Positions 54,185-64,000 of a stretch of 64,000 nucleotides of DNA are shown piece by piece. The stretch comes from Cucumis sativus (taxonomy: Eukaryota > Streptophyta > Magnoliopsida > Cucurbitales > Cucurbitaceae). The position numbers and the translations under genes are program-made. Position 1 is the first letter of the stretch, and each line of letters begins with the position of its first letter. The notes under the pieces were generated by a model. It was not told the origin of the DNA, made no database searches, and worked only from the letters and a program-made list of their open reading frames with translations. Where the stretch lies: the NCBI RefSeq assembly GCF_000004075.3, contig NC_026656.2, positions 1,178,001 through 1,242,000 on the forward strand, in the 5' to 3' direction.

Positions 54185-57100
54185 TGTGATCTCTAAGAGA
54201 ATGTAAGGATGGATTCAACTATATATATATATAATAAAGAACATGAATAATGCTAAGGGGAGGGGGTTGTTTTTTAAATTATGGGAGAGAGAGAGAGCTA
54301 AGAAACTGATTAGGGAAGTGATTGAGAATAATCAAAAGAGGCAAACCATGTGATCATGGATAATAAATTGCTTGTCAAATGCTATTGAAAGATTTGATAT
54401 ATTTTGTTCTTTGTTAGTTAATTAAATAATATATAAATTTCATTATAATTACATCTTCAAGATGAGTTCTTCCTGCATATATATATAATTACAAACTAAC
54501 AACTCGATTGGAAAGGACCCCAAATAAAAATTTAGATCAAAGTGTTTTATGTATTTCTTTTTTTAAAAAGGATATTTTATTTAAAAGAGTAATGATAATG
54601 ATAATAATAATATAGTAGGAGTTAGGAGGGGTTGTTATTATTGGTTGTTTGGGGGGAAAATTGTCCTATTGTTAAACTGCTCCAAGACAGCCTAACAAAA
54701 AGGGCACCCACCCTTTCACAGCTTATTTGTAGGGTAACCCTTCCCTTAAACATTATATATACACATATGTATATGTATATGTATATTTATATATGATACC
54801 TTCATTTATTATTATCTATATTTCTCTCTCTCACTATATATATATATATTGAATTGGAAAAATATATGTTTCCCTAAATTAAAGTTGTGGAGTGATTGGA
54901 GAGCAAAGGATGTTGTGAAAACCAAAAACATGTTTTTGCAATTAATAGGAATTATTATATATGCAATTATATTTTGGTTATATATATATATATAATATAC
55001 CAATTTATATGATACATACAATTTTGTGGTTTGTCCTTACTTGTTTTTAATAAACTATTTAAGGAATATGAGGGAGGAGTGGTATTGTTTTTTTCTTTTT
55101 TTTTTTTAATAAAGTATTTTCAACATTATTTAAAAATGCATTTGATTTAGTCTCTAAATTTTAAGTTTTTTCTTTAATTTAGTCTAAAATTTAGAAAAAA
55201 TATATAATGAATTTTTAAGCTTAGAAATTATTAGTTTTTTTTTTAAACTTTGGTTCATTAGATTTTTACAACTACAAAATTGTGGAAAGTTAGATATGTT
55301 TGCCAGTTACAAATTTGAAATTTATTTATAAAAAACTCTATATATAATTATTCTTATGGTATTTAGATTTTGATTGACATGTCGACATTTGTATGACATA
55401 AAGAAAAATGAATAGGTTTATAAAATAAAAAAATTGAAACTATTTACAAAATATAATAAAATTTATCGAATTTATTATTCAAGTTTGGTTTGTTTGTTCT
55501 GTTTGTAAATATATATATATACTATTTTTTTAAAAATGTGCACTGTTTATTTACTATTTTTTAAAAAATATAAATGTGAGGTCTTGCTTACAAATTTCAA
55601 AATACCAAACATTTAAAATTCATCTGCTTTTGGTGCTTTTTCTATAAATTATGTAAAAGTTATGCATTAAAAGATAAAATAGTGAAATATCTTTTGTAAA
55701 TATATAGAAATAGATATTAATTTTGAAACTCAAACTTTTTAATAATTATTCAACTTCAACTTTTGAACCAATAAATACTTAAAAATTACAACTTATATTG
55801 AACCTAAAAAATGGAACAAAGTCTCTTTTTATTAATAACATTATACCAAATAATACGGCCGTAGAGATAGGCTCTAACATGTGCATTTCTCTTCTTTATT
55901 CAACAACAAAAATATACAAACAAACTTTATTCTAAAATAAATATAAAGTGAATTTAATTATTAACCATCATGTCTTTCATGTCATTACGTGGAAAATTAT
56001 TGCGTGTAGAAATAGTCGTAATGAACTTAGCTAGCTCTACGTACAACTTATCAAGAAAAATTATTTTAAATGACAAAATTTTTAAAACTACTTACAGATA
56101 TAGCAAATATAACAATATATCCTTGATAGATCATGATATGATATATATGGACACATTTAGCAGTTTATATTATATGAATCATTCTTCTTTTGTTCGGGGT
56201 ATGGATGGCACGTTGATTTGAAGAATAAAGAATGTGACAATAAATTAAGCTTTTTAGGGTCTTTTCCAACCTACCTCTCCCATTGATCTTTTGCACACAC
56301 TAATAAAAGAGGGAGACCATGCTTGTTTGTTAGGACAGCTAGCTATCGTCTTCTCTTTCAAAATAATAATCATTTAGTATATAATTACTTAACAAAAAAA
56401 CATGATTTTTACAATGACCAAAATGATAATAATTAAAAATTTTGAAAGGATATGATCACTAAAACAAAGAGAATGTTGAACAATCTTCAATAAAAGACGA
56501 GATATACGTAAAAACTTCTAAATATGTGTCATTTAGCCTCATGATCAAAATTAGAGTAAAATGTTAGTGAAATACAAAGAGAATGCATAGTAAATTTATT
56601 TGTGAAATAATTGTATAAAACACTTCGCTTTGTTTGATGATGAAGAATGTGTGAAGAGAGAGAAGTGTCGTAGTTTTAACAAAAACACAATAATTTTTAA
56701 AAAAATTTGTTGGTATGTGAAGTGATTTGAAATTGCACCATAAACTCATAACGAATTATGATAATTACACATTAAATTATGATGAAAAGACATTTCTATG
56801 AATATAAAACCAAATCTGATTTTGCTCTTAAAACGAGTTCAAAAATTACATTAATAAATTGTGGGTCTCATATGTAAAATTATATCCAATTCATTGGCTT
56901 AGCTTAGTCCTTCCTTATCCTTGGCATTAAATTTAGGGTTTTTTTCCTTTCCAAATAAGTGATTTTGGAGTTTGAAGCCTTCCTTTTGAATGGATAGCCA
57001 TATTTATAGGAGTCTTGTGGGCTTAAAGCTAAACATTATCAAACCTTTCATTTCAAGTTAATTACTATTTTAGTACAAAGTTTTGTCACATTATAGTTTG

Positions 57101-57599
57101 TAATTTACTACTTGGGACCCTAACAAACATCAATTTCACTATGTTCTATGCTAAGATGTGGAAATGTCCAAATTTATAAACTAGAACAATTTATAATTAA
57201 CAAAATATGACTATTCCTTTTACAAATACGAGGTCAAACAATTACTGTTTAAAATAGTAATAGTTGTATTGCATTTGTTTCGAATTGAGATTTGAAATTA
57301 TTAGACATTTTCTTACTTATGTTTATTAATAAGATAAATCATTTCAAATTGATTGTCACCTTAAATCAATTGGTTTAAGTCAAAGTTAGTTTAATTAACT
57401 TGCGATATGTATCAATGATAATGTATAGTTTAAATTTTCCTCTCTCATTGTACATAACTAATATAAGTATATCTTTGCAATTAAAAGGTTTATAATTGTA
57501 TCTTATATTTAAGTTTTGAAATATAACTAACCTCGAGCAAGAAAATATCTCAACCTCTTGAAATATCGTTGTATTTCATAAATAAACTAATTTAGCGTT
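54185..57599. other. Gene-poor interval, about 3.4 kb
   Basis: It holds the dynein gene promoter at the left (TA-rich run at 54220-54232 and a GA-rich patch near 54285) and AT-rich spacer. A frame at 55970-56221 has no recognisable domain. No gene is supported. Confidence 0.5.
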
Positions 57600-57967
57600 T
57601 TGAAAATGAGGTCATGGGTGTGTCTAATGACATTAGCGATGATATAAATTTCAAAAATAAAATAAGTCTATAGATTACGGTTAGTATTTTGTAAATATTT
57701 GGCTACTTTTAATGAGAGTAGAAGAGAAGGGTATAATTGTATTTTAGCATATACATTAAAATGAAATAAAACGTTATAAAATTATAATAAGTCTTCCTTC
57801 TATTTACGGTCCGAAAAACTAGGGTTTTGAGGTGCAAATTTTTTAGGGTTTTTTCGAGGGTGGGGATAATGGCTTAATGGAAGAAATTGTTGAATGCGTC
57901 AATTCCATCCACTTGAGTTCCGATTCGTTTAAGAAGAATCGGATTCAAGTCTCCAACACCAAGAAAA
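57600..57967 (+). pseudogene. Truncated copy of the Alba gene (promoter, leader, part of exon 1)
   Basis: This segment aligns with 62780-63170 upstream of and into the intact Alba gene: the promoter text (GATGATATAAATT, GTAAATATTT, GCATATACAT, AAAACGTTATAAA), both telo-boxes, the shared GAGGTGCAAATTTTTTAGGG, and the ATG with the first 31 codons. The copy starts at 57877 with MEEIVECVNSIHLSSDSFKK, against MEEIVEGVNSINLSSDSFKK in the intact gene. Homology stops after CACCAAGAAA near 57967. The 27-base stretch 57934-57960 is repeated at 57964-57989 with one base lost, and the frame ends at 57996 after 39 codons. No later Alba exons follow. It sits 285 bases upstream of the Sel1-repeat gene, same strand. 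Confidence 0.85.
57820..57851 (+). promoter_or_regulatory. Telo-box pair in the truncated Alba copy
   Basis: TAGGGTTT at 57820-57827 and 57844-57851, same spacing as in the intact Alba promoter. They could still act on the neighbouring Sel1-repeat gene. Confidence 0.6.
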
Positions 57968-58117
57968 ATCGGATTCAAGTCTCAACACCAACATAACCGT
58001 TAGTGTCGAGTACTTTAACAAAAAATGTATCGTATTGACAATTTGGAAAGGATGCCCATCCAAACAAACCATTGGCTCATAAAAGTTATGATTTTTTATG
58101 ACCAAAGTAGAACCAAA

Positions 58118-58224
58118 CCATGAAAAAACCCGGTTCAATCAGACCACGTTCTGGAATGATAGTTAGAGGTTTAAACCCATGAAAAAACACTGTTCAGTCA
58201 CGAATGATAGTTAGAGGCTTAAAC
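58118..58224. repeat. Imperfect tandem duplication upstream of the Sel1-repeat gene
   Basis: Units at 58118-58176 and 58177-58224 both begin CCATGAAAAAAC and end GAATGATAGTTAGAGG plus TTTAAAC or CTTAAAC. The second lacks about 11 internal bases. The array ends about 57 bases before the start codon. Confidence 0.8.
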
Positions 58225-58280
58225 CCGGCGAGCCAAAACACTACACCTCTGTGAAGGCCACACAGCTTCACCAGACGAAG

Positions 58281-61200
58281 ATGCTCCGGCGAACGTTCAC
58301 AAAGCGCTTTTCTAACCCCACAGCTCTCAATTTTCTACTCCGTTTCAGTCAACATGTAATTAATTTCTCGATCTTTCATATCTTCGTTTGTTTTCACTTC
58401 TATTCTCATTTCTCTCATTTGTTTTTGGTATTTTCAGAGGGAATTGCATAGCAGAAATCGGAAAGCTATGGAGTTTATTGCCAAAGGATGGAATGCTTTG
58501 AAGGAAGTGGATAGAGTTATTGACTATTGTGAGCTCAATGATCGCCGTCTCATCCCCCATCTTCGGGTAATTTCTTTGAATTATACGATACTTCTGTTTT
58601 CTCTTCCAAAAGCCTGTTTGGTTGCTGAAATAACCGTTAACGTTACCTTTTTGCAAGTGTTAATACATATGTAATGTAATTTAACTAGTTACTCGTGCTT
58701 TTGTTCTGTTTGTTTCCAAAATTCATGCAGCTCGAAGTCCTCTTTGTTGTATATATATGGAAATATGTATCTGAATCCTTGATGTTATTGAATGTTCCTT
58801 TGGTTCGTATGTTTTTCAGGATTTATTGCAAATTTAAAGTGCTCAAGTTCTAATTGCATGTCACATTTCATTTACTTCCTAACTAATATTACTTGATACT
58901 GCATTTGTTGAGTTTTATGCTAAATCCCAAATAGATTAGTCCTATCCTTGCTGATTAGGTTGATTTCTTGAGCATTTTAGTTATCATAATGCGCTTAGGT
59001 TTAGTGGCAATTAAACAATTTGGTTGTGTCTGAGTTTTTTAGAAAATGTATGCCATTCTCCAGGATCTAATGGGATATCCTTCACAGACAGTGGGCGTCT
59101 TTGCTATATTGATTATTTTGTACTTCCTATGTACTTTTTCTGATTTCTTTCTGTCATTGGGATTACTTTCTCACAAGATGGATCTTGTTCTTGTTTGCAA
59201 TTTTATTAGACAGCGAAGGAAAACTTTGAATTGGCTCTTGAAGTTGATAATTCAAATACCCATGCTAGGTATTGGTTGTCAAGATTGCATTTGAAGTATC
59301 ATGTCCCAGGAGCATGTAAAGCTGTGTAAGTGAACTTTGCACTTCATTTCTCGAACACGTTATTTGAAATTTGGGGTTACTGCTGTAGTTCTTGAGTTTT
59401 AGGGTTTAAACATTATTGCTGCAACATTTGAGGTAAGTGATAGGTCGGCATATGAAAGAAATTCAGCGTGATGTTGAAAGAGAATGAATGGTCTGATTAT
59501 TTTGATACCTTATTGCCTTTCAAGATTTTGTTTAAAATTTCATCATGATTTGTGGTCTTAACCATCTTTTTATTCCTTCAAATGTTTGAATCTTTACTTT
59601 CATTTGTTTATTTCCCGTTTCAAATATTAGAAAAGGATGAAGTGGACCAGTTCATTAGTCAAGTTTTTGGAATTTTATTTGGACCACTGCAGCCATGGCA
59701 TCCATTACATGACTGCTGGTATTTTTTGCGGCACATTTGACTTTTCTTTTTCTTTATTGTGACAGAGGCGCTGCGTTATTGGTTGAAGCAGCAGAAATGG
59801 GTGATGCGGATGCACAATATGAACTTGGTTGTCGTCTGAGAGTTGAGGTTAAACTCCTAATTTTTTTTGTTAGTGAAATGTATTGTCCAAACTATAAGTA
59901 AGAGCAAAGTCTTAGACCTTTTTAAAAAAGGAAATCTGGCTGATTTAGTTAACTTCTAACTTTTTCTTGGGTTAACTGTGGTTTTGGTTTCACGCCTCTA
60001 ATGAGACATATTCACTGAACACTAAATTTGGGATACATGGAGGATTTTTTTTTTTTCGCCCAAAAGATTGGACCTAAATTTGGTTGAGGTCTGATGTCTC
60101 AATCAGTCAACCATATGGTTAGTTAGGCTCCCTTTGGGGGTACTTTTAGGAGTTCATTTAAAGAGCTTGCAGTCTAGAGAAACTGCAATTGATCATATAT
60201 TACTGTCAAATTCCCTTATGAACTTGTTCTCATGCCAAACCATATGAGTTATCCTCAAGAAGTTAGGAGTGAATGTAGTCTTTTGCATATTGCATGCGAT
60301 CATAGTATTCATTCTTGCATGCTTGTGCTTGTTGCGTGATCAACTACTTTGATTGTTTATTAAAGTTGGTCAAATGTTTTGTGTAGAATAAATATGTACA
60401 ATCAGATCAACAAGCTTTCTATTTTCTGGAGAAAGCCGTTGACCAGGTATGAGTCCTAATTGCAGGCTCAAAGAGATCATATCTTGAAATTATGCATCAA
60501 ACCTTACCTGAACTTGCAATGTTTTAGCTGCATCCAGGTGCACTTTTTCTTCTAGGTGCAGTATATCTGACTGGCGACTGCGTGAAAAAGGATATTGCAT
60601 CAGCGCTATGGTGTTTCCATCGTGCTTCAGAGAAGGTAGTGCAATGTATTCATTTTATCATAATTAGACAGCAATTCTATGCTGCGTTCCTTTCGCGCTG
60701 GGTTGCAACTACAGTGTCCAAGCTTAGTTTTAGGAAAGCACCAGATATTCACCTCAAACATCTAGGGATTTTGTGCAATTGCACTTGTGCGCCCTCCTTG
60801 ATACATACTATTTCCAGTCCATATTTTTACCCAGTTGTCCTTTACTCCTCTTATTTGTTCCTTTCTTGAGAAAATCAACTCTTTTTTCCCTTGTTCACAG
60901 AGTGACTTATTTGCCTTTTTGTTTTTGTTTTCGCCTTTTCTATTTAAAATCTTTTTATTACGATCTCGTTTGGTAACCATTTCAGTTTTTGTGTTTTTTT
61001 TCTTTAATAAGTCAATTTTCTCACATATTTTTACGACGGTTTGCATTTTTCTAGTTTTCAAAATTCGGCTTGGTTTTATTATTTTTCTGATTATCAAACA
61101 TGGCGTACATCATTGCATTAATCCTTGGTTTCACAATTTTGCTGGAACATTTCTGTTTTGGGAAATGTCTTTAACTGGTCTAACCTCATGGCTTCTCATG

Positions 61201-61642
61201 TTTGCAGGGTCATGCTGGTGCAGCTATAGCGTATGGATCTCTTCTTCTCAAAGGTAAGAGTTTCTCAGCCTGGAACTAAATCAAAGTATTACACAACGTT
61301 ATTAATAGAAATGAATAAAACTACATGACATTAGATAGAAGTACTAACTAATTTAACAGATTTCTAGTTCTTACCAAATTTTCTAGATACCCCTTTCATC
61401 ACTAGTCATTTGCTTTGTATATCTCAGGTGTCGAAGTACCCGAATCCCTAACAAAATTTAGCTTAAAGAATGGTTCTCCAACCCGAAAAGCTAGAAAAAA
61501 TCCAGATGCTTCGATGATGAGTTCAATCGAGATGGCTAGAGAACAGTTCAATGCAGCAGCCATCTCAGGGTGTGATCTTGGGCTCAAATGGTTAAACAGA
61601 CTCGAAGAGGAAGAAAAGAGTTTGTCAACCGAATCTGTTTGA
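58281..61642 (+). CDS. Sel1-repeat (TPR-like) protein, probably organelle-targeted
   Basis: Eight exons, 58281-58355, 58438-58566, 59210-59325, 59766-59847, 60387-60446, 60528-60635, 61208-61253 and 61428-61642, total 831 bases and encode 276 residues; all junctions are GT/AG and in frame. The start [20 protein letters not shown] is rich in Arg, Ser and hydrophobics without acids, which suggests a mitochondrial presequence. A helical part ([20 protein letters not shown]) is followed by Sel1/TPR-type units: [37 protein letters not shown], the unit with [18 protein letters not shown], and [15 protein letters not shown]. Sel1 repeats make protein-binding superhelices used as adaptors in organelle and ER quality control. 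The C-terminal 70 residues are charged. No more exact function can be given. The gene is flanked by the two Alba sequences, both on the same strand. Confidence 0.9.
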
Positions 61643-62779
61643 AGGTATCGACTGGCATTATTTTTCATCACTGCAAGCACGCTAGAGCTAGAGCGCAGAA
61701 TATACACGTTTCGGGATCTAAACCAACCCAAACAAATTGGTCTTCTTAATGAAGAGTTTCCCTTTTGTTTTGGTACATTAAACTTGACGAAGGATATGTA
61801 TGTTATGTTACTTTACTAGTGATTTATATTATAATCCTCATTACAGTTAGGCAAATTAATTCCTTGATTCAGCTGTATTATGGTATATAATAAGCATTGG
61901 ATAGATTCTGTTCATACGAGTTTCTTCTATATAAGTTCACATTGAAGTATGGCTAGTTTTGAATTTTGAATGAGAACCGTTAAAGTTTTGAAAACTATTG
62001 AAAAGTTTCAAAAATACTTTAAACTTTTTTTAAAAAAAAATTAACTTTAAAATAAAATTGTCTCTACGCATAGTGATAAATTATTTTGGTTTTATGGGAT
62101 TTGTTTTATGGCTTAGAAATTGGAGATGTCATCGAATAATTCTGCCTCCCGTGCATGGTTGGATTGCTCATTGTGCATATTTAAAGGACATCCAACATTC
62201 AAATTGTCTTGGCAACCGAAGTTATTTAAATAAAGGGATTGAACAACCTAAGTTATTCAAATAAAGGGATTTTGTTCAATGGAAATATGCACCACTATGA
62301 AAGGTAATCTCATAAACTTGAGGGGAGCTAAGTTTTTTTAGAGAGAGTCTCTGTCTTAGTGGTAGTCTAAGTCATCTTCCAATAGATAACAAATGAGAAA
62401 TTTGGGGACGTGATTAGTGTAAAAAAATGGTTAGAAAAATATAATTTATTTTTAAATTCAAGAAGATATTATCCCTATAGATATTTAAAAGTTTTTTTTG
62501 CAACAACGTATTAACTATTTCACATGCTATCTTTTTAACTTCTAACAATTTTCACAAAACTAATAGTAGGTATATTTTTTTTTACTCTTATTGAAAGTTC
62601 GAGGATATTTTGAAACTTCTAAATTCTTAGTCTTTTCAACACACAAAATACAAAGTTTAGAGGTATTTTTTTATAATTTAGCTTTTTGAAATTTACAAAC
62701 AATACTAAACTAAGTCTAAATATAACCACAATGTATTAGTCTAATCTAAATATAACTGTAATTAATTTTTGGGTCAAAT
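61643..62779. other. 3' flank of the Sel1-repeat gene and spacer
   Basis: It includes the 3' UTR of the Sel1-repeat gene and AT-rich spacer up to the duplicated Alba promoter segment. A 68-codon frame at 62058 shows no domain. The motif AAATAAAGGGATT occurs twice at about 62228 and 62260, a small local duplication. Confidence 0.5.
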
Positions 62780-63017
62780 TGATTGTGGCTTGAGATTAGT
62801 GAAGATGATATAAATTAAGAAAAATCTAAAATCTAAATTAGATTACATTTAATGAATTTAGATTAGTATTTCGTAAATATTTTGCTATTTTTTAATGAAA
62901 AAGAAAAAAAAGAAGTTATTAGGAAAGAAGGGTAATATTGTATTTTTGCATATACATAAAACGTTATAAACTTATAATCAAACTCTTACTTCCACCTCCA
63001 CAATTAGCCCGAAGAAC

Positions 63018-63049
63018 TAGGGTTTTGAGGTGCAAATTTTTTAGGGTTT
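63018..63049 (+). promoter_or_regulatory. Telo-box pair of the Alba gene
   Basis: TAGGGTTT (the complement of AAACCCTA) at 63018-63025 and 63042-63049, 26 to 57 bases before the ATG. Telo-boxes are typical of genes tied to translation and dividing cells, in keeping with an Alba RNA-binding protein. Confidence 0.65.
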
Positions 63050-63074
63050 TTGGGAGGTCGAGGAAAACACCCTA

Positions 63075-63957
63075 ATGGAAGAAATTGTTGAAGGCGTGAA
63101 TTCCATTAACTTGAGTTCCGATTCGTTTAAAAAGAATCGGATTCAAGTGTCCAACACCAAGAAACCCTTGTTCTTCTATGTCAATCTCGCCAAGGTTTGC
63201 CATTTCCAAATGTTGTTTTGATTACATTTACTATTTTGAATGTTTTTGTTTTCCAAGTGATTAATTACTGTTTCTGAATTTTTGTTTTTTTTTTTGCTTT
63301 TCATTGTAGAGGTACATGCAGCAGCATGATGAGGTTGAACTTTCTGCTCTGGGAATGGGTAATTTTGCCTTTCATTTTGTTCTTTTTAAGTAAGTGTAAT
63401 TTGTATTTTGATTTGAATTCTCCTTTGGAAGGTCTGAATCCTGCATTTTGTGGAGTTTTTCTGTAGCTTACATTCACAATTTGCAATTCGTTTGTTTGCT
63501 TTCTGACGACCTTTAACTTTCCAGAGTATGCGGACCAACATTAACAAAGAAAATTGAAATTGTTTCTTTTGTGTCTCTTGGATACTTCATTCATCAATGA
63601 AATCCTTTCTTATCCAAAAAAAGTAAAACAGTAACAATGATATAAACAATTTGGATGACTAGAAGAACTTGAGTATTATTGAAACTAGTGGGATGTGAAA
63701 ATTTTGCTTTGGAGAAGTTTGGTGGATATATTACTAATATTCACCAACGGCTTTAAGAAATTTTGTAGAAGATTTTTCCAGCATTGGTCACATTTGGTAT
63801 TTGATATTTTATCTATCTTTAGTTTTACCTTCCCTATGAAAGAATTTTATCACATCCTCCATTAATAGCCGTATGTACTTGCAATGTTTTGCAGCAATAG
63901 CCACAGTTGTTACAGTTGCTGAAATTTTGAAAAACAATGGATTGGCTCTCGAGAAGA
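63075..63957 (+). CDS. Alba-domain DNA/RNA-binding protein (5' part, runs off the window)
   Basis: Exons 63075-63194, 63310-63358 and 63895-63957 are in frame (CCAAG|GTTTGC to TTGTAG|AGGTAC; ATGG|GTAATT to TTGCAG|CAATAG) and give 77 codons plus one base before the donor AAGA|GTAAGA; the rest lies beyond the window. The protein begins MEEIVEGVNSINLSSDSFKK, then has the Alba core: KNRIQVSNTKKPLFFYVNLA, KRYMQQHDEVELSALGMAIA and VVTVAEILKNNGLALEK. Alba folds bind nucleic acid as dimers; plant members bind RNA or R-loops and occur in nucleus, cytoplasm and plastids. The family member I recall as closest is Arabidopsis At2g34160, about 130 residues. Its promoter and first exon are duplicated at 57600-57967. 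Confidence 0.92.
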
Positions 63958-64000
63958 GTAAGATCTCTGCCTTTTCTTACTTTTCAGACGAGAATGTTTA

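Noticed and set aside
60762-61257. Overlapping plus- and minus-strand frames of 111 to 140 codons
   Set aside because: They fall in intron 6 of the Sel1-repeat gene and reflect T-rich intron sequence; only the 46-base exon at 61208-61253 is coding.

Overview
The window is nuclear DNA from a flowering plant. Genes carry many short GT/AG introns, intergenic DNA is very AT-rich with long A/T runs and TA microsatellites, and every recognisable product has a clear land-plant counterpart. The intergenic style and a small inverted-repeat element family resemble what I remember of cucurbits (Cucumis), but that placement is inference. No rRNA, convincing tRNA, CRISPR or bacterial-type feature was seen.

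I assembled eleven protein genes and one broken gene copy by hand from splice sites. Left part, all minus strand: an Agenet/ENT-domain protein (267-1895), a small four-CxxC DnaJ-type zinc protein (8949-9805), the NADH pyrophosphatase NUDT19 (11041-14260), a three-finger CCCH protein (15249-16760), a three-finger RanBP2-type protein (19368-20330) and ENOD93 (24936-26812). Middle: a PINOID2-like AGC VIII kinase (36721-39018, minus) between two long gene-poor tracts of about 9.5 and 8 kb. Right part: a mitochondrial NADH-cytochrome b5 reductase-like flavoprotein (47259-51585, plus), an LC8 dynein light chain with a poly-glycine extension (52520-54184, minus), a truncated Alba copy (about 57600-57967), a Sel1-repeat protein (58281-61642, plus) and the 5' part of an intact Alba gene (63075 to the window edge, plus).

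The genes do not form one pathway. Two organelle redox/nucleotide enzymes (NUDT19 and the b5 reductase-like protein) and the dynein light chain are close neighbours in Arabidopsis chromosome 5 (At5g20070, At5g20080, At5g20110, from memory), so part of the window looks like an expanded ancestral block.

The most interesting structure is at 57.6-63.2 kb. The promoter, 5' UTR and first exon of the Alba gene were duplicated, and the truncated copy now sits just upstream of the Sel1-repeat gene, with its start codon and telo-boxes intact and a short open frame. Other notable points are a decayed duplicate of exon 8 inside the b5 reductase gene, three diverged repeats in an ENOD93 intron, and an atypical second finger in the RanBP2-type protein. 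I found no wholly new multi-gene system.
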